From: an uncultured Holophagaceae bacterium | GTDB taxonomy: Bacteria; Acidobacteriota; Holophagae; Holophagales; Holophagaceae | Assembly: GCA_903927605.1 (NCBI GenBank) | Contig: CAIYNT010000088.1 | Location: 1 to 5,787 of the forward strand | Direction: 5' to 3' | Length of the DNA: 5,787 nucleotides | In this document: piece after piece, positions 1-4,901 of the stretch | How the letters are laid out: each line of letters starts with the position of its first letter | Numbering within the stretch: position 1 is the stretch's first letter | Notes under the pieces: model-generated | Database searches by the model: none | What the model saw: only the letters and a program-made list of their open reading frames with translations | Told to the model about the DNA's origin: nothing | Position numbers and translations under genes: made by a program

Positions 1-664
1 CCCCGGCCAGCACCAGCACCATCTCACCGCGATCCTCGCGGCCCAACAACTCTCTGACCTGGGCCGGCGTGCCGCGGTACCAGGTCTCGTGCAGCTTGGT
101 CAGCTCGCGGCCCAGGGCGACCTCGCGCTCCGGCAGCAGTTCTTCCAGATCCGACAAGGTTTCATGGATGCGGTGGGGCGTCTCGAAGACCACCACCGTT
201 TCTTCTTCTGCGCCCAGCTTCTTCAGCAGCGTGCGCCGGGGTTCGCTGCGGTTCGGCAGGTAGCCCCAGAAGCTGAAGGCATGGCAGGGCAGGCCCGAGG
301 CCACCACCGCCAGCAGCACCGCCGAGGCGCCCGGCAGCACGGTGACCTTCGCGCCTGCGGCCCGCGCGGCCCGCGCAATCTCGAAGCCGGGATCGTTGAT
401 GCCGGGCATGCCTGCGTCGCTGCAGTAGGCCACGGTGCGTCCCGACCCCAGCTCCAGCCCCAGGCGCTCGAAGGCCGCGGCGCTGGCGTGGTCATCGAAG
501 CGCAGCAGCGGCTTCTCGAGGCCGAGATGCTTCAGCAGGCCCCCGGTCCGGCGCGTGTCTTCGCAAGCCACCAGATCGGCCCCGGCCAGGGCCTCCTTCG
601 CGCGGTCCGTGAGGTCGCCCATGTTGCCGATGGGGGTGGGGACGAGGATCAGGTGGCCGCTCAT
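1..664 (-). CDS. rsmI: 16S rRNA (cytidine1402-2'-O)-methyltransferase RsmI, C-terminus cut by window edge
   Basis: Reverse translation from the ATG at 664-662 gives 221 residues, open to the left edge; the family is about 280 residues, so roughly the last fifth is missing. RsmI uses S-adenosylmethionine to 2'-O-methylate C1402 in the ribosomal decoding centre and belongs to the tetrapyrrole methylase fold. Seen in order: LILVPTPIGNMGDLT at residues 5-19, CEDTRRTGGLLKHLG at 34-48, SDAGMPGINDPG at 82-93 (the glycine-rich loop, usually SDAGTP.ISDPG), LPGAS at 110-114, GYLP at 134-137, ETPHRIHETL at 161-170 and RELTKLHE at 187-194. The start is chosen because the family begins a few residues before the PTPIGN motif; a GGA lies 5-7 bases upstream. 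The frame stays open upstream to a GTG at 784-782, which would add 40 residues rich in Arg with no family resemblance. The start region is partly duplicated upstream (see repeats). Identification is firm; the upstream extension is unlikely. Confidence 0.94.
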   Translation of the reverse strand, partial: MSGHLILVPTPIGNMGDLTDRAKEALAGADLVACEDTRRTGGLLKHLGLEKPLLRFDDHASAAAFERLGLELGSGRTVAYCSDAGMPGINDPGFEIARAARAAGAKVTVLPGASAVLLAVVASGLPCHAFSFWGYLPNRSEPRRTLLKKLGAEEETVVVFETPHRIHETLSDLEELLPEREVALGRELTKLHETWYRGTPAQVRELLGREDRGEMVLVLAG

Positions 665-685
665 GGCTTCCAGTCTGGCAGCCCT
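649..685 (-). repeat. Diverged direct repeat, copy at the rsmI start
   Basis: Read on the minus strand, 685-669 is AGGGCTGCCAGACTGGA, identical over 17 bases to 861-845. After a spacer of 4 bases (6 in the other copy) comes ATGAGCGGCCACC, which matches ATGACCGGCCACC of the other copy with one mismatch. This copy holds the rsmI ribosome-binding region, start codon and first codons. The shared block contains the small palindrome CCAG-A-CTGG. Confidence 0.75.
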
Positions 686-756
686 CGATCGGACGCGACA
701 AAGGCTCCGACTCCTCGAGCCCGAAAGGCGAGCGGGAGCAGCCTGCGGGGCAGGAT

Positions 757-801
757 GCGTCAGGCGGAGGTCGCGTCTTCCCACTCAGCCTGCGCTGACG
801 C
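757..801. repeat. Inverted repeat in the gap upstream of rsmI
   Basis: GCGTCAG at 757-763 is the exact reverse complement of CTGACGC at 795-801, with a 31-base loop. A separate 5-bp hairpin, CCTGC-GGG-GCAGG, lies at 742-754. No T-run follows on either strand, so neither looks like a rho-independent terminator. Such short stems are common by chance in GC-rich DNA. Apart from these and the direct repeat, I see nothing else in 665-869. Confidence 0.35.
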
Positions 802-825
802 TTGGCTTCGCGGAGCGGGGCCCCC

Positions 826-861
826 GGTGGCCGGTCATGATCCATCCAGTCTGGCAGCCCT
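826..861 (-). repeat. Diverged direct repeat, upstream copy of the rsmI start region
   Basis: Second copy of the repeat found at the rsmI start, beginning 8 bases after the GAF gene's stop codon. Its ATG at 838-836 lies 174 bases (58 codons) upstream of the rsmI ATG and in the same reading frame. It opens a 17-codon frame (MTGHRGPRSAKPSVSAG) that ends at TGA 787-785. The small frame could be an abandoned start of rsmI or a leader peptide. I see no evidence that it is translated beyond the shared ribosome-binding-like sequence, so I do not call it a gene. Confidence 0.7.
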
Positions 862-869
862 GGCGCCGT

Positions 870-1979
870 TCACACCTTCCGGAGCGTGGGCGGCTCCCAC
901 CGCTGGGGTGCGGCAGCGCGAGGAGCGGTGCTGTCTTTCCTGGCCGGAGGCTCCTCGGCCACGCCCTCGGGCAGGTGCCAGACCAGGGCGGGCTGGGCCA
1001 TGGCGCTGCTCTCCGCCAACGCCGCATCGAGCCGGGGCTGGAAGGATTCCAGGCCCTGCCGCTCGGGGCCGGGGATCCACAGAGTGGCCCCCATGGGCGC
1101 ACTGTCCAGCTGCGTGCGCAGGCGCAGGAGCTGGATGTGGGCGACGCTGCGAGGCGTGTGCTGGAAGATGATCAGGAACCGCCCCGGCGCCACCCGCACC
1201 ACCAGATCGCCCGCCCGCACACCTTCGGCGGCCTTGAGGATCCGGGCCACGTCTTTCCGGTTTCTGATGGCCACCCGGCACTCGGCCACCACCAGACTCT
1301 CGGGGCGGTGCTCGGAGCCCAGCATGGCCTTCTGCCAGATCTCCAGGTACCGCAGGTTCGGCAGGTCCGTTTCCGGATCCCGGACGGAGCTGTCCTCCAT
1401 CACGGCCCGGGTGATGGCCAGGGCATCCTCCAGCCGGTTCAGGGACTGCTTGAGGTCCTCGATCTCGATCACCCGGCCGATGAGCCCCGCCACCGCCTCC
1501 AGCAGGGCGAACTCGGTCCGCGGGAAGGCCCGGGTCCGGTCGAAGAAGACGAACAGCAGGGCCTTGATGCCGTCTCCCTGCCGGATGGCGCTGCCGAGGG
1601 CGGCCCGATAGGAGAGGGACTGGGGATCCACCAGGTTGGGTGCGTGGGGTCCGGTCGCCATGTCCCGGACCACGAGGGTGCGCTCGGGATGGGCCAGCAA
1701 CCACTCACAGAAGGAGGGCACGGCCGCAGGCGGCTCCTCGCCTTCCTGTTCGGGGTGCCACCACCGGGTCTCCGCCACGGTTCCGGACACCATGACCAGG
1801 GTGGCCTGGGACGCGCCCAGGTGCTCCACCAGCAGCTCCAGGCTTTTCGACAGGAAGAACGGATCCCCGGCCCCGCCCGTGTGATGCAGGGCATGGATGG
1901 CCTGCGCCAGCCGATCCAGGGCCGTCCCGCCCGGAGCGAGGCGCCTCACATAGCGATTAAGGAGTCGTTGATCCGGCAA
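870..1979 (-). CDS. GAF domain protein with degenerate GGDEF domain
   Basis: A 369-residue soluble protein with no signal peptide or membrane segment. Residues about 22-172 resemble a GAF sensory domain: a helix rich in Leu, a strand around LVMVSG (61-66), LVVRDM (102-107), the exposed segment ALGSAIRQGDGIKALLFVFF (127-146), then FALLEAVAGLIGRVIE (157-172) leading into a linker helix. Residues about 195-340 resemble a diguanylate cyclase domain: DPETDLPNLRYLE (201-213) matches the usual DPLTGLPNRR, and RAGDLVVRVAPGRFLIIF (255-272) matches the strand-loop carrying GGDEF. Here the signature is APGRF (264-268), so the catalytic acidic residue is lost and cyclase activity is not expected. The last 30 residues are Pro/Ala-rich and probably disordered. 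A role as ligand-sensing adaptor or c-di-GMP-related regulator is inference. The start is TTG at 1979-1977, preceded by GGAGG. The gene begins 57 bases after the DUF218 stop, so it is probably co-transcribed. Confidence 0.82.
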   Translation of the reverse strand: MPDQRLLNRYVRRLAPGGTALDRLAQAIHALHHTGGAGDPFFLSKSLELLVEHLGASQATLVMVSGTVAETRWWHPEQEGEEPPAAVPSFCEWLLAHPERTLVVRDMATGPHAPNLVDPQSLSYRAALGSAIRQGDGIKALLFVFFDRTRAFPRTEFALLEAVAGLIGRVIEIEDLKQSLNRLEDALAITRAVMEDSSVRDPETDLPNLRYLEIWQKAMLGSEHRPESLVVAECRVAIRNRKDVARILKAAEGVRAGDLVVRVAPGRFLIIFQHTPRSVAHIQLLRLRTQLDSAPMGATLWIPGPERQGLESFQPRLDAALAESSAMAQPALVWHLPEGVAEEPPARKDSTAPRAAAPQRWEPPTLRKV

Positions 1980-1985
1980 GCCATT

Positions 1986-1990
1986 CCTCC
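1986..1990 (-). promoter_or_regulatory. Shine-Dalgarno sequence that decides the TTG start of the GAF gene
   Basis: GGAGG on the minus strand lies 6 bases before TTG at 1979-1977. An overlapping ATG at 1984-1982 is in another frame, is only 1 base from GGAGG and ends after 12 codons. In the gene's own frame there is no ATG or GTG between the TTG and the upstream stop near the end of the DUF218 gene. Confidence 0.65.
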
Positions 1991-2036
1991 AGGGCCCAGC
2001 TCCTTCCTTTCGGCCGGACGGGGTACGGGTATGAAC

Positions 2037-2732
2037 CTAGGTCACTCGCTCCAGCTGCCGCTCGCTCCGGATCAGCCGGCTGTACACCATCCCCGTGTGG
2101 TACCAGTGCAGCAGGAAGGCTTCCTGGGCGGCCCGCTGCCACCAGGCGAGGGACCCCCGGACCGGCGGAGCCTCCGGGGCCGGGCTGCAGCACACCTCCA
2201 GGTCCAGGCCCTGGGCCGTGGCCCGGGCCCGGGCCAGATGCAGGGGATCCGACACCAGCAGCAGGGTCCGCCAGTCCGACCTGCGCAGCTCGGCCCGGAC
2301 GTTGAAGAGGTTCTCCAGGGTGTGCTGGCTGCGATCCTCCAGGAGGAGGGCCTCCACAGGGACACCTCGATCCACCAGCCAGTCCCGGCCGGCCTCCGCC
2401 TCGCTGCGCCGGGCGTTCCCGGTGGTGCCGCCGGCCACGATGATGCGCGGGGCCAGCCGGCGGCGCCACAGCGCCTCGGCCTGGGCCAGGCGGGCCTCAA
2501 AGACCGGCGTCAGCCGGTCCTGCTCCAGCCGCCGGCCGAGCACGAGGATGGCGTCCACAGGAACCGGCTCATCGCCGTGGATCCCGCGGAGGACCTGCCG
2601 GAAGCGGAACACCCAGGGCAGCCCCGCGAAGCCCAGGACCGTCCCGACCGCCAGCCCCAAAGAGACCGCCCCGCCCGGTCCAAGCTTCTGCAGGAAGCTG
2701 GCGCGGGGCGGGGCGTGGTAGGGGGTGTTCAT
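2037..2732 (-). CDS. DUF218 (SanA/ElyC/YdcF-type) membrane-anchored protein
   Basis: A 231-residue protein from the ATG at 2732-2730; a GTG two codons upstream (2738-2736) is the only other usable start. ATG is preferred because GGTGGGG sits directly before it and nothing like a ribosome-binding site precedes the GTG. The N-terminus has a short basic stretch and one hydrophobic segment at about residues 20-42, followed by an Arg-containing border, which suggests a single membrane anchor. The DUF218 core then follows: DAILVLGRRL (60-69), an Arg-rich helix, RIIVAGGTTGNARRSEAEA (96-114), LLLEDRSQHTLENLFN (129-144) and LLLVSDPLHLARA (157-169, the family's SD.xH..RA motif). Family members are linked to envelope integrity and vancomycin resistance (SanA) or envelope biogenesis (ElyC), but the biochemical reaction is not settled. 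The gene starts 10 bases after the peptidase stop, implying one operon. Confidence 0.86.
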   Translation of the reverse strand: MNTPYHAPPRASFLQKLGPGGAVSLGLAVGTVLGFAGLPWVFRFRQVLRGIHGDEPVPVDAILVLGRRLEQDRLTPVFEARLAQAEALWRRRLAPRIIVAGGTTGNARRSEAEAGRDWLVDRGVPVEALLLEDRSQHTLENLFNVRAELRRSDWRTLLLVSDPLHLARARATAQGLDLEVCCSPAPEAPPVRGSLAWWQRAAQEAFLLHWYHTGMVYSRLIRSERQLERVT

Positions 2733-2742
2733 CCCCACCAGA

Positions 2743-3414
2743 TTAGGGCTTCAGGTGCTTGCCGAGAAACTGTTCCATGGCCTCATAGAAGGCGAAGCGG
2801 TTTTCCTCGTTGTGGAACCCATGGCCCTCGTTGTCTTTCACCAGATACTCCACCTCGATGCCCCGCTTCTTGAGCGCCGCGACCATCTGATCGCTCTCCG
2901 CCTTGTTCACCCGGGGATCCTTGGCGCCCTGGGCGATGAGCAGGGGGGTCTTGATGCGGTCCGCCAGGAAGGCCGGGCTGGTGGCCTCCATGCGGGCCTT
3001 GTCCTTCTCGGGATCCCCCACCATCTCATGCATCATCTCCAGGTAGGGCTTCCAGTAGGGCGGGATGGTGTTCATGAAGGTGAAAAGGTTGGAGACGCCG
3101 ACGTAGTCCACCGCAGCTGCGTAGAGGTCCGGTGTCAGGGTGACGCCGGCAAGGGTGGCGTAGCCGCCATAGCTGCCGCCGTAGATGGCGACCCGCTTGG
3201 GATCCGCAATCCCCTGCTTCTCAAGCCAGCGCACGCCATCGGTGATGTCGTCCTGCATGGTGCCGCCCCACTGCTTGAAGCTGGCTTCCCAGAATTTCCG
3301 TCCGTAGCCTGTGGAGCCACGGAAATTCATCTGGAACACGGCGTAGCCACGGCTGGCCAGGAACTGCACCTCGGAGTTGAACTGCCAGGAATCGCGGTAC
3401 CAGGGGCCCGCCAT
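2743..3414 (-). CDS. S9 peptidase, C-terminal catalytic domain
   Basis: 223 residues, of which the first real ones start at PW (residues 4-5); the ATG at 3414-3412 arises from the C-CAT-GG of the HGGP codons and is probably not a native start. The sequence is a typical S9 prolyl-oligopeptidase catalytic domain: FQMNFRGSTGYG (27-38), the nucleophile elbow YGGSYGGYATL (78-88) with Ser81, AQGAKDPRVN (161-170) with the acid Asp166, and NEGHGF (195-200) with His198. In the repaired 627-residue protein these are Ser485, Asp570 and His602. All three catalytic residues are present, so the domain itself is undamaged. Without the upstream part it would have no signal peptide and no propeller. If translated alone it would be a cytosolic hydrolase domain, probably unstable. 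Family enzymes release amino acids or dipeptides from short peptides. Confidence 0.83.
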   Translation of the reverse strand: MAGPWYRDSWQFNSEVQFLASRGYAVFQMNFRGSTGYGRKFWEASFKQWGGTMQDDITDGVRWLEKQGIADPKRVAIYGGSYGGYATLAGVTLTPDLYAAAVDYVGVSNLFTFMNTIPPYWKPYLEMMHEMVGDPEKDKARMEATSPAFLADRIKTPLLIAQGAKDPRVNKAESDQMVAALKKRGIEVEYLVKDNEGHGFHNEENRFAFYEAMEQFLGKHLKP

Positions 3415-4627
3415 GGGGGTTCACCACCACCGGAAGCCCCTTGGCGGCCTTACCCTTCGGCAGGGTCAGGTAGCCATGGATGGTGAGGCCATCGCGGGAG
3501 GTATAGGTGATCGGCTTCATTTCCGCCAGATCCTGCTCCTTGAGCCAGGGAGAGACTTCACCCAGGAAGGTGAGTTTGCCGGTGGTCTTGTCGAACAGGT
3601 AGCGGCTGCCGCGCGTGCGGTCGCTGGAGGTGGAGACGATGTACTTGTCCTCGGCCTTGTTGTTGGCCCCGAAGAAAACCTCGTAGCCCGGGAAATGGGT
3701 CTGAACCTTCTCGAACATGGCCTTGGCTTCGGGATCCAGGAAATGCCGCTGTTCCTTCCAGGTGGTGAAAGTCGCCGCCTCAAGGACCTTGCGCTTCCGC
3801 GAGTAGGCCAGGCCCTCCACATCCACCTCAGGGTGCTCGAAAATCAGCTTCCCCTCCTTGGCGGTGAGGGGATCGAACTCGAAGATGGCCGCCTTGTCCC
3901 GCCCGCGATTGGAGGAGACGTAGAGGCGCTTGTCGTCAAAGGTGAAGAGGAGGGGAGACACACTCTCCTTGAAATTGGTCGTGAGGATTGGCTTGAAGGC
4001 GTCCTGCTCCTTCGCGCGATAGAGCAGCGAGGAGTTCACGCCATCGGTGGTGATCGCCACCCGCAAGTGGCCGGCGTGATCGGTCATCCAGCCGGTGATG
4101 TTCCCGGGATTCTGCGCGACCTGGCTTTCCTGGCCGGTCTTGACATCGACCCGGTAGACATCGAACACACGAGCATCCCGCCGGTTGTGGGAGAGGAGCA
4201 CGAACTGGTCATCGTCCTCCAGGACATCCACGATCTCGGCGCGCAGCTTCTCACCGGGAGTGAGGTCTTTGAGGTCCTTCCCCGCCAGATCCACGCTGAC
4301 AACGTGGAAATTCTCGTCTCCACCGAAATCCTTCACATAGAGGATCCGGTCTCCCTTCCAGAAATAGCCTGAGATGTCGCGGGCAGTTTCGGCGGTGACC
4401 CGGGTTTCTGGCCCTCCCGCCAGGGGCCGTACAAAGACATTCAGGCGGTTCTCATAGGGAGCGACCCAACTCAGGTACTTGCCATCCGGTGAGATGGCGA
4501 ACCTTGCTCGCTCCGGGTTCCGGAAGAAGTCCTTCAGGGGGGGTGGCGCTGCCAAGGCGGGCTTGGGGGCAATGGCCAGACCCAAGGCAAGACCAAGGAG
4601 AATGGTCCGGATGGGAACCCGAATCAT
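3221..4627 (-). CDS. S9 peptidase, N-terminal part: signal peptide and beta-propeller
   Basis: Of 468 residues, the first 408 are genuine and the last 60 (after HGGP at 405-408) are out-of-frame, Arg/Trp/His-rich sequence without family character. Residues 1-26 form a signal peptide: basic MIRVPIR, a hydrophobic core of Leu/Ala/Gly, and an ALA cleavage site before APPP, so the protein should be exported. Residues about 35-370 carry the repeating strand pattern of the S9 beta-propeller, with blades such as RARFAISPDGKYLSWVAP and LLFTFDDKRLYVSSNRG. The propeller in this family gates access of short peptides to the hydrolase domain. From about residue 375 (ITYTSRDGLTIHGYLTLP) the alpha/beta-hydrolase domain begins and is cut at the frameshift. 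As written, this fragment lacks the whole catalytic triad and cannot be an active peptidase. Confidence 0.82.
   Translation of the reverse strand: MIRVPIRTILLGLALGLAIAPKPALAAPPPLKDFFRNPERARFAISPDGKYLSWVAPYENRLNVFVRPLAGGPETRVTAETARDISGYFWKGDRILYVKDFGGDENFHVVSVDLAGKDLKDLTPGEKLRAEIVDVLEDDDQFVLLSHNRRDARVFDVYRVDVKTGQESQVAQNPGNITGWMTDHAGHLRVAITTDGVNSSLLYRAKEQDAFKPILTTNFKESVSPLLFTFDDKRLYVSSNRGRDKAAIFEFDPLTAKEGKLIFEHPEVDVEGLAYSRKRKVLEAATFTTWKEQRHFLDPEAKAMFEKVQTHFPGYEVFFGANNKAEDKYIVSTSSDRTRGSRYLFDKTTGKLTFLGEVSPWLKEQDLAEMKPITYTSRDGLTIHGYLTLPKGKAAKGLPVVVNPHGGPLVPRFLAVQLRGAVPGQPWLRRVPDEFPWLHRLRTEILGSQLQAVGRHHAGRHHRWRALA
3403..3406 (-). other. Frameshift site in the S9 peptidase (one extra C)
   Basis: On the minus strand the codons read CAT GGC GGG CCC C TGG TAC CGC. 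With three Cs instead of four the protein reads HGGPWYRD, the expected family sequence. Deleting a base from the nearby C5 run (3415-3419) would also join the frames but would give NPMAGPW and destroy the HGGP motif, so the C4 run is the better place. Confidence 0.8.
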
Positions 4628-4630
4628 GGG

Positions 4631-4636
4631 ACCTCC
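4631..4636 (-). promoter_or_regulatory. Shine-Dalgarno sequence of the S9 peptidase
   Basis: GGAGGT on the minus strand lies 3 bases before the ATG at 4627-4625 (4 bases from GGAGG). It supports this start, which also gives a complete signal peptide. Confidence 0.65.
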
Positions 4637-4659
4637 GATCGGTGGTGAGGTTCGAGAAG

Positions 4660-4679
4660 GGGCAGAGGAAACCCTGCCC
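4660..4679. repeat. Hairpin in the presumed peptidase leader
   Basis: GGGCAG at 4660-4665 pairs with CTGCCC at 4674-4679 around an 8-base loop. It sits about 33-52 bases before the peptidase start, so it would lie in the 5' untranslated RNA if transcription begins upstream. No T-run follows it on the minus strand. Its function is unknown, and a chance occurrence is possible. Confidence 0.35.
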
Positions 4680-4730
4680 AGCGGGACATCTGCTCCAGCC
4701 TACGCTCCAGGACAGAGAAGGATTAGGCGG

Positions 4731-4760
4731 AAAAAATCCCCATCAGGTCCCTGCCTGGGG
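4731..4760 (-). terminator. Probable rho-independent terminator of typA
   Basis: On the minus strand CCCCA (4760-4756) pairs with TGGGG (4742-4738). An inner CAG/CTG pair forms across a small internal loop, and ATTTTTT (4737-4731) follows directly. It lies about 115 bases after the typA stop and before the peptidase gene, so it would separate the two transcripts. It is the only T-run of this length after a stem in the window. Confidence 0.7.
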
Positions 4761-4764
4761 CGGA

Positions 4765-4803
4765 GGAACCGTGTCCTAGCCTTCCGCCCGCTTTTCCGAC
4801 TTC
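4765..4803 (-). repeat. Diverged duplicate of the typA 3' end (downstream copy)
   Basis: Positions 4778-4803 match 4876-4901 at 23 of 26 bases with an offset of 98. Weaker similarity continues to about 4765 on one side and loosely past 4803 on the other. Read on the minus strand this copy encodes KRKSEKRAEG followed by TAG (4778-4776), against KKSEKRAEG followed by TGA in typA. It is not in frame with typA and has no start with a ribosome-binding site, so it is a remnant rather than a gene. Confidence 0.75.
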
Positions 4804-4809
4804 CTCTTC

Positions 4810-4824
4810 GCATCCTTCGGATGC
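4810..4824. repeat. Perfect 6-bp hairpin in the typA 3' untranslated region
   Basis: GCATCC-TTC-GGATGC, a perfect 6-bp inverted repeat with a 3-base loop (GAA on the minus strand). It lies at the edge of the duplicated typA tail. There is no following T-run, so it is not a terminator by itself. It could stabilise the end of the typA message. Confidence 0.5.
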
Positions 4825-4864
4825 TTAGACGCCGAACTCAACCCAACTCAAGGACACATTCCAA

Positions 4865-4901
4865 GGACTGTGCTCAACCTTCAGCCCGCTTTTCTGACTT
4901 C
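4865..4901 (-). repeat. typA 3' end, the coding copy of the duplicated segment
   Basis: This copy holds the last nine codons of typA (KKSEKRAEG), the TGA stop at 4876-4874 and about ten bases beyond. It is the presumed source of the diverged copy centred 98 bases downstream. Confidence 0.7.

Larger units (their letters stand above)
2743..4627 (-). pseudogene. S9-family peptidase gene interrupted by one +1 frameshift
   Basis: Two frames together make one prolyl-oligopeptidase-type (S9) protein. The first runs from ATG 4627 through the conserved HGGP motif; the second continues exactly where the first loses similarity and ends at TAA 2745-2743. Removing one base from the C4 run at 3403-3406 joins them into 627 residues, a normal length for this secreted family, with signal peptide, propeller and full Ser-Asp-His triad. 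Because everything else is intact, an assembly or sequencing error or a very recent mutation is more likely than old decay. The call as pseudogene applies to the sequence as given. A good ribosome-binding site precedes the start, and the 246-base gap upstream could hold its promoter, although I see no convincing -35/-10 pair. Confidence 0.8.

Noticed and set aside
742..801. Terminator or mobile-element ends in the gap before rsmI
   Set aside because: The stems are short, no T-run follows, and there are no transposase fragments or target-site duplications. The 17-base repeats match a copied gene start better than insertion-element ends.
785..838. A 17-codon frame as a leader peptide gene for rsmI
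   Set aside because: It shares the rsmI ribosome-binding sequence, but it has no run of regulatory codons and no attenuator-like hairpin with a T-run after it. It is kept as part of the repeat finding only.
835..1704. A minus-strand frame of 289 codons inside the GAF gene
   Set aside because: It overlaps the GAF gene in another frame and is Gly/Pro/Arg-rich without motifs. The GAF frame has domain character throughout.
435..2873. A plus-strand open frame of 812 codons antisense to four genes
   Set aside because: It runs across rsmI, GAF, DUF218 and the peptidase end and has no recognisable domain. Its Gly/Pro/Arg/His-rich composition is what the complement of GC-rich coding sequence gives; the minus-strand genes are clearly real.
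3377..4372. A plus-strand open frame of 331 codons antisense to the peptidase propeller
   Set aside because: It is a shadow of the minus-strand gene, which has a signal peptide and S9 motifs. The antisense product shows no family features and no convincing ribosome-binding site.
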